A DNA stretch of 64,000 nt from Dysidea avara (GCF_963678975.1 NC_089272.1:63500574-63564573), one strand, 5' to 3'. Shown: positions 47,194 to 58,811, counted from the first letter of the stretch. Program-made: numbers and translations. Notes: generated from the letters alone by a model not told the origin.

Positions 47194-50035
47194 GCAGCAT
47201 AGCCAAGTGGCTAGAGCATCAGTCTGGTTCCAGGTTCAATGGCTGGTTATGCCAATTTGGTGTTGTTTCTTGAGCAAGGAACTTTACTCACATTGCTCCA
47301 GTCTATCTAACTGTATATTGGGGACCTGGTGGCCTGGGGAAGCAGCCCACATCAATGGGTACGTGGGAAAACAAATGCCCAACTGTCCTTGTCTTGCTTA
47401 GCAGTGTTGGGGTTGTTGTGGTTTGGGTTCCACAATCTCTCTCCATGAGACCTGGACAGTCCTCCTGCAGGTTACTAGCACCAGGAGGATTTGCCTGCAC
47501 AAGACTCAAGTGCCCGAGTGGTGCACAGGTATCCCAGTGCTGGTTCACTGGACAGTAATAGCTGTGTTTTGTGCAGCTGCCAGAGGCTTTTTTTGCTGTA
47601 CTTTACTTTGTGTGTGCGTGTGCGTGTGTGTATTTTATTTATTTATTTATTATTTTATTTTACAGCACAAGTGCTGAAGGTCTGTAGGACACCTGGTCCT
47701 ACAGCCTGTTTTAAAGTTGTTACGTGTGTGTGTGTAGTGGTACTATGTACGTAGTGATGATGTGCACATAGTTTTTCATCCTTACATATCCTCTACTACA
47801 CAGCCTGGTATCATCAGTACACAAATACTATGGATTGGACAAGTCTGAAGAAGTGGCCCTACCAATATACTGCAAGGTATAATGATAATAGTATTATCTA
47901 TTGTACACATCATCCTTTAACATGACTGTACACTTTAAGAGGTGTATGATTTGTAGGTACTTATCGTGTAATTACTTTGTACACTTTAACATTTAATTGG
48001 GAAGTTATTACTTTACTTATTGGTTTGTTTTTGAGCAAGGAAAAAAGAGCTGCTAGCTATTAATTTAACAGTTTAGCTACCGACTACTTTCACAGCTAGT
48101 GATGTTTACACAGTATTGTAGCAGATTGAAGTTTATCATTCCACCATAGATTAAACCACTTAGCAATGAATGCAGTGTTATTTTTTCTATGTAAATATTT
48201 ACTTGTACAGAATTGGATATTCCACGTTATGTGTGTGTGTTTTTTTGTGCTGTTGACAGTATATGGCCACTCCAGAGACAATGGCTTCACTGAAGACTCG
48301 TGAGTTTGACCCCAGGAACTGGAATGATGATGAGGTACAATATCAATAGCATAAATTTGTACTAGTGTAGTTAACTAAGTGACATGTAACAACTATTCAT
48401 TACATTTTCATTTTCTAACTTTCTGCTAGAATTGCATGGGTATTTGTTTATGTATTGGAAGGGGTGAAATTTTTAGATATTTTAGTTGGTCACATGGTAG
48501 TGACAGTTTTAGGCTGAAAGTCATGACAAAATGATATTTTTAAAGCTATTTTAACACCCAACCATTAAGCATATTTCAATAGTTGTTTGTTCAATCATAT
48601 GTACCTATCAATTGTGTTTGTTCACTCATGTTCAGAGTACATTATCTTACTCCACAGTTAGTATTTCTGATGCACTTAATGTATGGGGAGCTGAAGTTAG
48701 TGGAGAAATTCTCCATTAATCCTTCTGTACTTTATCACTTTCTGGTAAGATCAACAACACTGCTATGTGTGTATAGTATATAGACATTATCTACAGGCTA
48801 TAGTTACATTGTAGTGTAGCTATTTTCTTTGCAGCATGTGATGAATGACCAGAGAAGTGATTGTTCTAACGTATCTCTTACCCCCAATGATACATTACAA
48901 ATTTTTGACATTTCTTTCCCTAATGTAGTTGTTACACTGTACAAATTGTTGACCTACATGAGAGTGTTTTAAATAGTAATGGGAAATATGTGAACTCTGT
49001 TGTAGCTAGTAGCTTGTAGTAGCAATTCCCTTTTTGATGTGTACCTGAACATCTTTGCTGAGGGGCGACTAATAAGGTATCAAAGTATTTAGGGTAATGT
49101 GTTGAGCAAATTGTCCATGACTATTGTAGTAGGAAGAATTGTAGATTCAGTTCAAAGTGTTACAAGTGCTAAATTGAGTTAGACAATTGTCCATACCAAA
49201 ACCTGACTTTGCTTCACAATGTGTTCCAGATATCATAGAGAGATATATATATATCCTGAATTAATCTATATACTTAGGCCTTTATTTGCATGTAAAAGGT
49301 ACATAGTTTCCAAAGGGTCCTTCAGCATATTTAGGAGTCAGTTGAATTATCATTCACATAACTATGTTGCTATCTTATGCATATCATTCAGTGCTGTATT
49401 CTTTCAACATTTAGTTTGTTTCCTTCATATTTAAATATAAATACATTAAATAGTTGTAGTCAGAATACTGAATACTACATTATTACGGTTAATGAGACAT
49501 TGTCATCATATTACACACCTCATTACTCTACTACCGGTTGTGGTGGGCTATAGATCATGTCCTTATTAGGAAACTCAGTTCTAACTATATACCTTTGTCC
49601 TTATAAGGTATTCTCACTAATGTAGCATAAAGTCTTTGAATTTATTCTAGCCATAGAATTTGCACCCTGTTTCCTAATTAAATGTTCATTCATTAATTTT
49701 TCTTGTTAACCTTTCTGGTCCTCGAACAGAGGATTCTTATTGCGTAGTAGCTGTACGAAAGATAGTAACTCTTCTTTCGAAGTAAATGATAACCTCAGTG
49801 TGATGTGGTCAAGATGATAATACATTATACCATATATACAGTAGGTACTAAAACTTTCTAACTGTGTAGTTATATAGTTTTATTGCTGCATGCCTGCTCT
49901 ACTTTGATTGTTTCCCTACAGACACATGTTCGAGATCATTATCAAGGCAATCCATTTCACAACTTCCGTCACTGTTTCTGTGTCACTCAAATGGTATGTG
50001 ATACATTATTGGTCATGTATGTATGGATGACTGCA

Positions 50036-50082
<47 letters not shown>

Positions 50083-53000
50083 CGTGCATGCATGCATGTA
50101 TGTGTGCGTGCATGCGTGTGTGAAGTTATGTTGTATGTATTTATGACATGTGTTTACATTGGCTACGTAAACAAAGTACTCCAGTATGTATATATACATT
50201 ATAGCCACAGGGGATATCTTGTATTGTAGCTAATGACCAGTTAATGCTATACTTGGTGTTATAATAACTAATGTTTGGTTGTGTGATTATGTTGCCTGTG
50301 TTTATGTTTTGAAAGATGTACCACATGATTCATCATTTCAATCTTGGCTGTTACTGCTCAGAGCTGGAGGTATTGTCATTACTTACTGCTTGCGTCTGTC
50401 ATGATATGGACCACCCCGGCTTTACTAACTCGTAAGTTATACTGTAATTGCTGTATGCTCCTAATAGTAATGTCTGTTCTACCAGTGCAAGCTACATAAT
50501 GAATGTTCACCTTGTAGGTTCCTTATACATTCACGTCACCCACTAGCTGTACAGTTTAATGACAAGTCACCATTGGAGAATCATCACACATCATTAGCTC
50601 AAGGTCTCTTCTCAGACAATGATACTAACATCTTGTTGACTCTTAGTGATAGTGAAGCAAATACTATCCGCACCGTAAGTAGTAGAAGAGTGTTTGTGAG
50701 TGTGTAGTGTGTGTAGTGTGTGTGTTTGTGCATGCATATAGTGAATATGATGTGTGTGGTGTATGGCTTTATGCATGTACAGCTAGTGGAGGGGAGTGTG
50801 CATGTAGCTAAGATATTTTTGGTACAATTGTGCGTGCTGTGCAGTGTATTGCATGTACATAATAATGTGTACAACATACAAATAAAACATGCTGTATGTG
50901 TGACATCCTTCTGAACATCAGTCCTCCTTAACCTTTTTGTTATTCATTTTGATCAAAATAAAATAGTTGAAATAGTGATAACACACTTACCCTATCAGAT
51001 GATGTTGTATGTAATTGCTGAATATTATCACACCAAAGAAGTGGCTATCACTCACCCATTAACACTACAAATAGCAGGTCTGCTACTTGACTCCCAGGCA
51101 ACACTATAGCACTCCGACATGGTCGGTATCCGGTTATTAGCAAGTGAAGTGTCTATATCTCTTTGGTCAGCTCCTAGCTCACACTTCTTTATTTATTTCT
51201 AATTGTGATGTAGGGTATGGCGTAAATTAGCCAGTCAGGTATTCACATAGTACAATCCTTTAGTAACTTGATACAAAACTGTTGCTTACTCATTGGATAT
51301 TGTCTAGCTTTGATGACGACATTCAGGTGGAGTTGACAAAAAAAAACTTAGAAGTTTCTCTCAAAATCACAACCAGAACTTTAGTGCTAAATACAATGTG
51401 TAGTGTTACAATGTTTGCTATAACTACACTAGTGATCTAACAACACTTGTACATTACAGACGATCAGAGAGCTCATAATGGCCACTGATATGGCTCAACA
51501 CAACTCCATTATGGAGCAGTTCTCCTCACTAGCTGGTAACTTCTCATTTGATGATGATCAGCAAGTGAAATTGGTGGGTGAAGCTGTGTATACAGCCAAC
51601 TTGTGTAATATACCTTAAGGTGACTAAATGTAGTGAATTTGTATATTGGCGAAATTAGTGCATACAAAATTTAGTGGTTTTATGAATTTGTGAATTGATG
51701 TAATGAATTAAGCATAAGTTTTACAGGCTTAGTGTGTACTAAATTTAGCGAAAAAACCTAAATCACTAAATTTGGTATATCGCTAAATTTAGTCACCTTA
51801 AGGTATGTATGATTTAAGTTAAGATCTTATGAAGTTAAAGTAAATGTCAGATCTCATGAAGTGCTAATTGAATAAAAAGTCTTGCACAGAATAGTGACAT
51901 GGCTACCATTAAGGATCTGTCCTTGTTACAATAATATATTGTCCTTGAACGACTTCCTGATCAGTCCCTAGTGGGATAATGATAATGAAGAGAATTTAGA
52001 AATGCGAATGGTTGAGATACTCTAATAGGACAATCAGACATTCTAATAATGCAATTTCCATACACAGTGGCATTGTAAGGCTGTTCTCCTGAATTAGTGT
52101 GTAGTGTTCTGAGTTATCGAGACACCTACCCTGTCCTGTTTCTGGCTATGGTCCTTGCAGAGTATAGTTAATATTCATACTTTTGAACAAGGCTTATTAT
52201 GAAACACTTGTCAAATCAATGGCAGTTATGCTTCAAGGAGTAACGCTGTGTCATGAGATTGAACCCTGAGGCTTTTGATACAGTTTGTTGATGGTGTAGA
52301 TCAGTGGGTCATCTGGTTGACCCACTTGGAATTGCTCACATAAGTTTCTTATGTACATTTCTATTAGTAAAATTGAGCCTTTTAATGATCACATATGATC
52401 TCATCCGGGTCAGACCTAGATATTCAGTAAAATGGAAGAGATTGACAAAATGCAACCCAAATAACCTGGATAAACCAGATAACCTAACCACTTACAATGT
52501 TGGTGTAGATCCTTAAAAGCAGTCAACTTGATCATAATAATTCTCACTATAGTTGATGAAGATATTGATCAAATGTGCTGATCTGTCCAATGAGCTACGT
52601 CCAAATGATATTGCAGGGGTGTGGCTGGATTGTCTTCTTGCAGAATATTTTAAACAGGTATGCACAACATGTGTGGGTGGGGCATAACAGGTTAAACTTG
52701 TTTTTGCAGGGAGATGTAGAGAAGGAACAAGGTTTACCAGTTGGACCAGTTATGGATCGTGACACAGTACGAAAGGGAAGCAGTCAAACAGGCTTCATCA
52801 GTGTCTTCATGTTACCAATGTTTAAACTATTAACAAAGGTCAGTCACTAGTGTGTTATGACCTTCCAATATGTGTTCAATATAATTATTTGTACATAAAA
52901 TTATTTACAAGCATTCATTGAGATAAGAATTAAAACTTTTCAACTATAAATCAAAATAAATCCAATCTAAGATAGTTTGGCACACATCCACAATAAACCA

Positions 53001-53830
53001 CTCTGGTTACATAGAGGCTATACATTGTCATAACAACATCTTTTAACTTGTGTAGGTGTTTCCTCAAGCATCAACAATGGTGGACAAACTACAACAGTCT
53101 CTTCAGTTCTACACAGAATTGTCAAAGAAAGAAGAACAGGCACAAACAAATACTTCAGAGAAAGAGTCAACCAAAGAAGAAACAAAAGAGAAGAAAGTTA
53201 CATTACCTCAGGTAGTGTACACATTATCACTGTATGTAAACTCATAAGGGAGACCTCAACTAGCCATTATGTACAGTATGTTACCATTTTGTTTTTTATC
53301 ATAATTTCGCATAATGTTTTTTTGAGACTTCGTACATATCATGCCTACCCAGAAGCTTGGTTGTAACTAACTTTTCAATAAGTGTTACATCATGAGTCAG
53401 TTAATCAAGAATTAATTTTTACTCCATTCTATGTTTTGGGTCTGTATATGTGGTCACTTACAATGGTATTTGTTTTTGGTGTTGGGTGTACTTATTTGGC
53501 TTCTGTGTGCATGTTAGTGTATGTGTGTGGCTATGTCTGTTTGTGTGTGTTCGCCCCACACTAAGCTAGCCAGGCAGTATGTGTGTGGTATAGTGAATAT
53601 GTTAGTATGAAACAGTATTGTATTTAGCGAAGTCTGTGTGGCAGAAATTGACACAATTAACTAATAAGGAATGTTGTATTGGAACACACGTACATTTTGC
53701 TTGTTTGATACCACTCTTACCATTGAACATTACTCCTTATCCCACAAGTGGTTTAATAATATTATTTCCACAGGATAACAAGAAACACTCAACTGAAGTT
53801 GATCACACAAGAACTAATGGCACCACATGA
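43947..53830 (+). CDS. PDE9A: cGMP-specific phosphodiesterase, PDE9A-like, 17 exons, 493 aa
   Basis: Exons: 43947-44021, 44128-44201, 46099-46176, 46253-46290, 46349-46400, 46487-46524, 47818-47876, 48260-48334, 48658-48744, 49922-49993, 50316-50431, 50518-50674, 51460-51573, 52553-52657, 52710-52838, 53056-53211, 53774-53830. Phases agree and total 494 codons. The N-terminus [11 protein letters not shown] carries a possible myristoylation glycine and a cysteine, as human PDE9A starts [25 protein letters not shown] is nearly identical to the human catalytic domain. Metal ligands are H209 (HNFRH), H245 and D246 (CHDMDHPG), and D355 ([11 protein letters not shown]). The invariant glutamine is Q406 and the clamp Phe F409 (SQTGFISVF). 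PDE9 hydrolyses cGMP with high affinity. The acceptor of exon 7 was picked for phase: a better-looking CACAG ten bases upstream would break frame. The Lys/Glu-rich tail after 425 is poorly conserved. Confidence 0.93.
44202..46098. other. PDE9A intron 2, no other gene recognised
   Basis: 1.9-kb intron with only short open frames. No repeat family of this window was recognised in it. Confidence 0.5.
47106..47190. repeat. (GT)n microsatellite, about 42 units
   Basis: An uninterrupted GT run of over 80 bases directly before a SINE in PDE9A intron 6. Confidence 0.97.
47193..47330 (+). repeat. MetaSINE-like tRNA-derived SINE
   Basis: The head TAGCCAAGTGGCTAGAGCAT is an A-box match, and GGTTCAATGGC about 35 bases on is a B-box match. 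Then comes TTGTTTCTTGAGCAAGGAAC with TTTACTCACATTGCTCCAGT, the conserved core I associate with MetaSINEs. Similarity to the known family beyond the core was not checked. The 3' limit is uncertain and may extend to about 47570. Confidence 0.7.
47630..47722 (-). repeat. SINE family A, 3' block with AT-rich tail
   Basis: On the minus strand, TAACAACTTTAAAACAGGCT, GTAGGACCAGGTGTCCTAC and CAGCACTTGTGCTGTAAAA are followed by a run of AAATAAATAAAT. It corresponds to the 3' half of the copies at 4373 and 28494. Confidence 0.75.
50038..50079. repeat. (GT)n microsatellite
   Basis: A GT run just after the PDE9A exon-10 donor, passing into GCGTGCATGCATGCAT-type repeats. Confidence 0.93.
51613..51803. 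mobile_element. MITE, 191 bp, TA target duplication (PDE9A intron 13)
   Basis: CCTTAAGGTGACTAAATGTA at the left pairs with the right end, which read inward is CCTTAAGGTGACTAAATTTA. TA flanks each end (51611-51612, 51804-51805). The terminal CCTTAAGG is itself a palindrome. The interior contains repeated AAATTTAG words and no frame. Confidence 0.88.
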
Positions 53831-54356
53831 CATCCTTATTTGTCATAATATTTTTTATACTGACTAATACTCACTGTGTTGTCATCGAATGACCCACTTG
53901 TATGGCTTTATCGTGTATAATTTCTTATTAGCTATAACATAGCTATATTGTGTATTTTTTGTAACTCCACATGTTGTATATCTCTAGTAGTATGTACCTA
54001 TTTGTATTCTTGTGTTGGTTGATATGCTTGTAATTGTGTACTTGTACGTGTGTTATGACACTGTTAACAATGTCGCTTAACAATGTCGCTTACCAATTGA
54101 TCATGTTGGTGATTCCCTGATCATATTGGGGCATGACGTAAAGAACCCTCAAAAGTCTAAAGGTCCATGTAATTATAATAGCTGTACTGTTATAGCTGCA
54201 CTACATATTATGAGTTTGATGTTATCTGCCTCTTGGTGCTCGTGATAACCTAAATCCTGGCCCATCTATAGCTACTCTTGGTTTGAAAATACTTGTGTCT
54301 GTACAGGCATGAGCAATAATATTTCAAAGTCTTCATTCTATGGTCAGGAATTTAGG
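53831..54356. other. 3' flank of the PDE9A-like gene
   Basis: Probably includes the 3' UTR. AACAATGTCGCTTA is duplicated in tandem at about 54066-54093. No gene recognised. Confidence 0.5.
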
Positions 54357-54917
54357 TGACGGTGAAAGGTGCCACAATTTGGCAGTAGCATGTGATGGCT
54401 TCTCTTCGTAACGGAAATTGTTTGTATTTTTCATAGTGGGTACTTTGATTGCAGAGGTACTTTTCAAACAGTTCTTGATTTGCAATGCTGTGTAACAGGT
54501 TGAACATAGCTGACAACAAAGCATAATGGATACTTCACTTTTCACACAATAATTGATAGCTGGGGAGTGGCACCACTTCTTATTTTGATGTGGTATACAT
54601 TATAATAGTTTTATTTTACAAAAAAGGTAACAAACAAGTACACAAAAAATTGAAATTTTCAACTAGATTAGGGATCATAGCACATCAATTAAAAGTACTG
54701 AAACAAGTTGGATTAGTGCACGATATTAAATCACTAAGAAGTGTTATATCCCTACTGTGCTCAAGGTACCATAATGGAAATGCACAGTAGGGATATAACA
54801 CTTATTATTTTACTGTGATTTAATATCGTGCACTACTCCAGCTTGTTTCAGTACTTTTATTGATGGGCTATGGTCCCTACTCTGGTTGAAAATTCCAAAT
54901 TATTTTTGTGCACTTGT
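54357..54917 (+). mobile_element. Composite repeat copy 3, 5'-truncated, with intact hairpin
   Basis: It starts in the body (GGTGAAAGGTGCCACAATTT), has only one of the two in-line 155-bp repeats (GTTCTTGATTTGCAATGCTG), and ends with the palindrome: AGTGTTATATCCCTACTGTG pairs with CACAGTAGGGATATAACACT. Copies 1 and 2 have both in-line repeats. Confidence 0.83.
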
Positions 54918-55091
54918 AGTTAATTTTCATTAAACTTTGTTAAGACATGCATGTAAATATATCTGGCAGTTATTTGTAGCATTTTAGCTACATATTTCAC
55001 AAACAAATAAAGAGTTTATAGTTGTAAGCAAATCATACATACTGTAACATCACATACACATTACAATTATAAAAAGCTGCCATGCATGGAT

Positions 55092-57506
55092 TCAAAACTG
55101 TATTATTGTAGGTTTGTTGATCTTAACTTGTCCAAGCTCGACAGTACTCAAACTTGTTACTTTTGAAATTAATGAATTTCCTCCCCTAGTACATCCTCCG
55201 AAGACAATAATAGCATTGTTGTTGATGGTTGCTATAGCTACTTCAGATCTAGCAGATGATAATGAAGCAATTTTTCTCCATGAGTTGCTAGCATCATCAT
55301 ACATCATAATATCTGATGTTGGTATTGTACCAGATTCATCAGTTCCTCCTACAACCATTGGTGGAACTGAATTGGGAATCAAAGCAGAAAATGTGTTAAT
55401 TGCACTAGTCATTTTAATCCATTTTGTGGAATCATTTATTGCCTGTTGCTGACCTATTGCATTTGTGATATTGGCTACTGGTATCTTGTAGGCATCTTCA
55501 CTTCGATTCAGGCTAGCATCACAGAATCCAACTATGACCAAGTAATCATTAGAAACAGTAGGGGTAAAATTCCACATTGGCTCAGGAAGATTAATGGATA
55601 CAGCCCTCCAATGAGAATTCTCTATCCAGTCTAAGATTTCAATGTCATTATAAACAATTCGACTGCTTTTTGTACCCCCAGCAATGATGACATACTCCAG
55701 ATAAGTAACCACCCCTGGTCGGTTTCTAACTGAGAGAAGGTCAGGATAATACGATGTCCAAGCTTGACTAGCTTCATCAAATGTCGAAACCTTTTTGGTG
55801 CTTGTACTGGTGTCACCCAGGCGTCCGCCAATAATAGTTAGTCTGCCACCAATAATACAAGGAATACCAAGGTAGTGACCAGAAAGTGGTAACTGACCCC
55901 AGTGATCAGTGTTAACATCATAGACATACACTTGATCAAAGGCATCATCAATTCGACTACCTCCACCAGCAAGATATATCTTCTTGTCTTGTACTGCAAC
56001 ATATGCATCCCATATTGGAGCAGGAAGATTGGCCAGCTGAGTCCATTTTATGTGGTATCGGCCACTGGTAAGTGTTGGCATTAATGGAGGTGCCTCCTGA
56101 GTATATAATATTGAGTTGAAGAGTGAAGTAAACACGATTCATTACTTTGCAGTACAAATATCATACAGTATACGGTATAAAAATTAGGGATCATGTAAGT
56201 TTGGGCTTTCTTGACCTACAGTATCACCAAAAACAGTCTCACTTTTCTATTACAACAGCTTGTCAGTATTGTTTAGGCATAGCCAAGTCCTTAGTGTCTT
56301 CAGAGCAACCCTAAACCCTTGAAACAAATTCTTAAAACTGTTCTATATATTTAACAGAATTAATGCTGACTGGCTGACTAACTAACTACCATATAGCCTA
56401 AATTCTTTTCTTTTTTTTTTGATGTGGCATGTGTGGTTCACCAGTCATAATAATTTTATTTTACAAAAAAAGTTAACAAACAAGTACACAAAAAAATTGG
56501 AATTTTCACTGAAACAAGTTGTGCACAATATTAAATTACAGTAAAACAATAAGAAGATACCATAATGGAGATGCACAGTAGGGATATATATAACACTTCT
56601 TATTACTATATTGTACTTTGTGTGGGAGGATTAAAGCAATGCCATGTATCGTATTGTCCATACAGTCCCAATCAACTGCATAACTGTACTGTATGAGTCA
56701 TACAGTACAGTTATACGCTTATTTGGGCAAATACAGCACACTTGGGCAAATACAATACAGTTATGCGGAGAATTTATTTAAGGAATGTTACATAATAAAC
56801 GCACTGCAAATCGCTAAAACCAGCCAAACTAATCCTGCGAGTTTGTTCTACGGCTAGGAATAGATTGTATAAACACTTACTGATCATCTGATCACGAAGC
56901 TTTTAAACACGACTCCACTAAGACAGCATGATTGATCATGTGTGTGACATTATAAATCGCTAAAACTAGCCAAACTAATTCTATTAGTTCATTCTACGAC
57001 TAGAAATAGATTATACGAACACTTATTGATATCCTTATCACCGAAACTCGCAGTGGTTTGAGTACTAGAGAAAATCACTCCCAGCCAGATGCAACCAGGA
57101 AGTACAATATAACACTTAAAACATCGCCTTGCTTGTGTGTACGAAAAATACAGTACTCGGGGGGTGTCTCAAGGCAAATACAGCACTTGGCTTCGCCTCA
57201 TGCTGTATTAGCCTCTCGACACACCCCCTCATACTGTATTTTCCATACACACGCGCGGTGGTGCTTTAACTCTTAACTTACTGTGATTTAATATCGTGCA
57301 CTACTCCAACTTGTTTCAGTACTTTTTATTGATGTGCTATGGTCCCTACTATAGTTGAAAATTCCAAATTTTTCTGTGTACTAGTATATACGTAGTACTA
57401 CTATACTCTATGATTAATGACTCACTACTTTCAATTTTGATGCTTTTGTTGTTGGTTGACCTTGACCTTTTCCTTCTAAAGTTGCTCTGTTAAGTTGACT
57501 GGCTAC
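55092..57506 (-). CDS. Kinase-Kelch paralogue, 3' two exons only
   Basis: The linker exon is 57506-57429 (26 codons, VASQLNRATLEGKGQGQPTT..) and the last exon 56096-55092 (334 codons plus stop). Both junctions are phase 0, as in the gene at 30642-34201. The last exon encodes a Kelch propeller starting EAPPLMPTLTSGRYHIKWTQ, parallel to DAPPIVSALKTTRYKMKWTQ in the other gene, with blades such as IYLAGGG, LTIIGGRL, YVIIAGG and AIIVFGGC. The chain ends in VELGQVKIN where the other has VELGQAELI. No kinase exon appears on the minus strand up to 64000, so it lies beyond the window or was lost. Read-through from the intron also gives an ATG (56135), making a Kelch-only protein possible but less likely. 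The Kelch frame is intact, which argues for function. Confidence 0.85.
56608..57277. mobile_element. Unclassified insertion, about 670 bp, inside repeat copy 4
   Basis: It is bounded by TTACT at 56603-56607 and 57278-57282, a possible 5-bp target duplication. Inside are a palindrome around CATAACTGTACTGTATGAGT (about 56680-56720), a direct duplication of about 100 bp (56803-56905 and 56953-57055, both starting AATCGCTAAAAC), and a large palindrome at 57123-57264. No open frame of note. Confidence 0.65.
57123..57264. repeat. Palindrome, about 142 bp, loop CTTGGCTTCGCCTCA
   Basis: The left arm GTGTACGAAAAATACAGTAC, GGGGGGTGTCTCAAGGCAAA and TACAGCA pairs with TGCTGTATTAGCCTCTCGAC, ACACCCCCTCATACTGTATT and TTCCATACAC. 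The loop has the same style (GGCTTCGCC) as the palindromes at 17430 and 62334. Confidence 0.85.
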
Positions 57507-57649
57507 CTGTTGTGTTAACACAGTAGACTAAGACCCCACACTGAAGTTACATGAAGCTGTATAATGCAGATTTAAAATGTACATAGCAAGGTATTAAGTT
57601 TGGGTGGAGAACTCCACTGATGAATGTAGCTAGTATTCTATGTTAGGCC

Positions 57650-58410
57650 TGAGCCTATTATGCCCAAAATTTTACCTATTATTCTTTCCAAAATTTCCCA
57701 TAAAATTCTCCTATTATTCTTTTTGTTATTCTTGTATCCAGCCTATTATTCCATAATTATTCTCATTCAGTATATATCTGTGGCTAGTCACTTAGTTTTC
57801 AAGATGCTGCTATAAGTAGTTTTGTCCAAATTATAATAGCCATATTTGAAGCATTCCACCTTACACATCATTTTTATATCCATAATAGTTACAGCAGACT
57901 TAGAATAGCTATCTACAGTAATAATTCAAGTGTATTTAATTATTAGTGTATTGCAATAATATGCTGTAACTACTGTATGGCTACTAAGTTAGGTAGATAA
58001 TAATGCTCAAAGACTTGAAGAAGATACACTAGTATAAGATGTACAAGTTTCAGAATTGCAGATAATCATGCAGTTAAATCCCTGATGCTGGTTGCAGATT
58101 GTTAAACATGAAACAATCTGACTGCTCTATTAGAGTATTTTAGCATTCTATTAGAGTATATCGTCTTTAGAGGCTTTTCAGCTCCTTTCAGCTAGCACTC
58201 CTGTCAGTTTTAAATCATTTGTGGTAGCTTAACTCTTTCTTCTAGGTAATCAAGAAGAGACACACCCATTAATTCACCGATTATTTCCGTGGTCATCCGA
58301 TTATTCTAAAATTATGCCTGTAACCATTCTATCATTCTGGAATTATTCTCACGAAATTGGAGACCTATTATTCTCAAGATTATGCTGGAACTATTCTAGG
58401 GTTTACAGCA
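57650..58410. repeat. Dispersed repeat rich in CTATTATTC/ATTATGCC words
   Basis: Both ends (57655-57775 and 58270-58405) consist of loosely tandem words of the type CCTATTATTCT, AAAATTATGCC and GAATTATTCTCA. Related clusters lie at 7065-7140, 8975-8990 and 34940-34980. The centre has two CTCTAATAGAG-type motifs (58120-58161). It is not assigned to a family. Confidence 0.6.
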
Positions 58411-58689
58411 TACCAAGATTCGTGAAATCACCTGCTTAATTTTGTGCCTATACTCTGAAATTACAAGGTAATTGTTAAAATAACTCTCACAAGAAACAAG
58501 CCGCTAGTGACTAGTAACTTCTTGGTTCTATAATATTTTCTCACCTTGTTGGTTTCTTTTGGATAACGTCAGATTAGCTAAGAGTTAGGACAAGTTAGGT
58601 TAGAGTGTTATAGGTAGGAGTTTGGGTAGTATTGCTAGGCTAGGGTATATGTAAAAGTTCCTGATCTGATTCCCCTTTCTTCGTTATAG

Positions 58690-58811
58690 TAAGACACTCC
58701 AAACTAGCATCTTCAAAGTATAAACGTTTGAGAAGGAGGTTTTTATTGTGTCATTCTAACACTGACTCTGAGGACGTTTATACTTTGAAGGTACTAGTTT
58801 AGAGTGTCTTA
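58690..58811. mobile_element. Short palindromic MITE, about 120 bp
   Basis: TAAGACACTCCAAACTAGCA and CTTCAAAGTATAAACGT at the left pair with ACGTTTATACTTTGAAGGTA and CTAGTTTAGAGTGTCTTA at the right. The arms are 38-40 bases. TA occupies both extreme ends, as in TA-targeting MITEs. Confidence 0.83.

Larger units (their letters stand above)
56421..57385 (+). mobile_element. Composite repeat copy 4, hairpin split by an insertion
   Basis: The left part GATGTGGCATGTGTGGTTCA and the hairpin's first arm with CAGTAAAACAATAAGAAG are followed, after about 670 unrelated bases, by the rest of the second arm: ACTGTGATTTAATATCGTGC, TTGTTTCAGTACTTTTTATT, TGGTCCCTACTATAG. It lies in the intron between the linker and Kelch exons of the minus-strand paralogue. 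Confidence 0.83.

Noticed and set aside
47106-47273. Open frames made of Cys-Val repeats
   Set aside because: They are the translation of the (GT)n microsatellite and a SINE, not a protein gene.
47808-47817. PDE9A exon 7 starting at the stronger CACAG acceptor (47804)
   Set aside because: It would put the exon out of phase with the exon before; the acceptor at 47816-47817 keeps the frame.
55114-55452. A plus-strand gene opposite the Kelch exon
   Set aside because: The 112-codon frame is the shadow of the minus-strand Kelch coding sequence, which is clearly the real one.
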